From an uncultured Blautia sp. (GTDB lineage Bacteria > Bacillota > Clostridia > Lachnospirales > Lachnospiraceae): a stretch of 5,672 nt of DNA. The notes beneath the pieces were generated by a model that did not search any database, was not told where the DNA came from, and saw nothing but the letters and a program-made list of their open reading frames with translations. The translations under genes and the position numbers were made by a program. Location: assembly GCA_934409175.1 (NCBI GenBank), contig CAKRVX010000111.1:1-5672 (forward strand), written 5' to 3'. Of this stretch, positions 5,550 to 5,672 are shown one piece after another (the first letter of the stretch is position 1; each line of letters starts with the position of its first letter).

Positions 5550-5585
5550 GTGGTGAAAAAGCCCAAAAGGAGGAGTTAAAACAAA

Positions 5586-5672
5586 ATGGCAGAACGTAAC
5601 AAGATGAAGGATATGCCGGTGAATAAGCTGATGATCCAGATGGGAATCCCTATGATCTTATCCATGGCATTG
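5586..5672 (+). CDS. MATE family efflux transporter, N-terminal part, runs off window
   Basis: The first 29 codons of a second MATE-family cation/drug antiporter, open to the window edge. The segment MKDMPVNKLMIQMGIPMILSM is the usual MATE opening: a short polar lead, the MPV-x-KL motif and the start of helix 1 (IPMILSMAL). ATG 5586 is supported by AAGGAGGAG (5567-5575) 10 bases upstream. Whether the rest is intact cannot be seen. A MATE remnant also opens the window, so the locus is flanked by same-strand members of one family. Confidence 0.8.
   Translation, partial: MAERNKMKDMPVNKLMIQMGIPMILSMAL

Noticed and set aside
1..5672. CRISPR array, tRNA, transposase, phage genes, toxin-antitoxin pair
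   Set aside because: I looked for regular repeats, cloverleaf ends, DDE-type fragments and small two-gene pairs and saw none; the small protein/Lgt-like pair lacks toxin-antitoxin features.

Overview
The window looks like chromosomal DNA from a low-GC Bacillota bacterium, most likely a gut Clostridia/Lachnospiraceae relative. The grounds are AT-rich intergenic DNA, strong GGAGG-type ribosome binding sites, TTGACA/TATAAT-type promoters, and gene families typical of that group (AEC and MATE transporters, MerR regulators, a Cys-rich Lgt-like protein, a DUF4190-like small membrane protein). The assignment rests on gene style only; no rRNA or other marker is present.

Layout, left to right. (1) 3-463, + strand: the decayed 3' end of a MATE-family efflux gene, closed by a strong hairpin terminator at 534-574. 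(2) 573-1505, - strand: an intact AEC (auxin efflux carrier family) permease with its own promoter and RBS. (3) 1644-2460, - strand: a wrecked iron-containing alcohol dehydrogenase gene in at least four frame-shifted pieces. (4) 2496-2526: a well-preserved MerR-type promoter with a 19-bp spacer and a 7+7 dyad. (5) 2616-2965, + strand: a divergent MerR regulator gene, also broken by an internal out-of-frame deletion. (6) 3039-3788 and 3850-4101, - strand: an intact Lgt-like membrane protein preceded by a small two-helix membrane protein, probably co-transcribed from a strong promoter at 4138-4166. (7) 4358-4999, + strand: an intact orphan four-helix membrane protein with a Lys-rich N-terminal tail, GTG start and its own promoter. 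(8) About 5069-5477, + strand: three scrambled fragments of a heavy-metal P-type ATPase. (9) 5489-5549: a very strong hairpin directly before (10) 5586-5672, the first 29 codons of a second MATE transporter that runs off the window.

Functionally this is an accessory region where live transporter and membrane genes alternate with four dead genes. Each dead gene has lost internal segments rather than merely gaining point stops. The clearest story is the centre: a MerR regulator and the alcohol dehydrogenase it presumably controlled are both dead, while the operator-promoter between them is still textbook quality. I see no CRISPR array, tRNA, rRNA, transposase or phage gene, and no convincing new multi-gene system. 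The points most worth checking are the unusual Lgt paralogue, the orphan four-helix protein, and the hairpin leader before the right-hand MATE gene.
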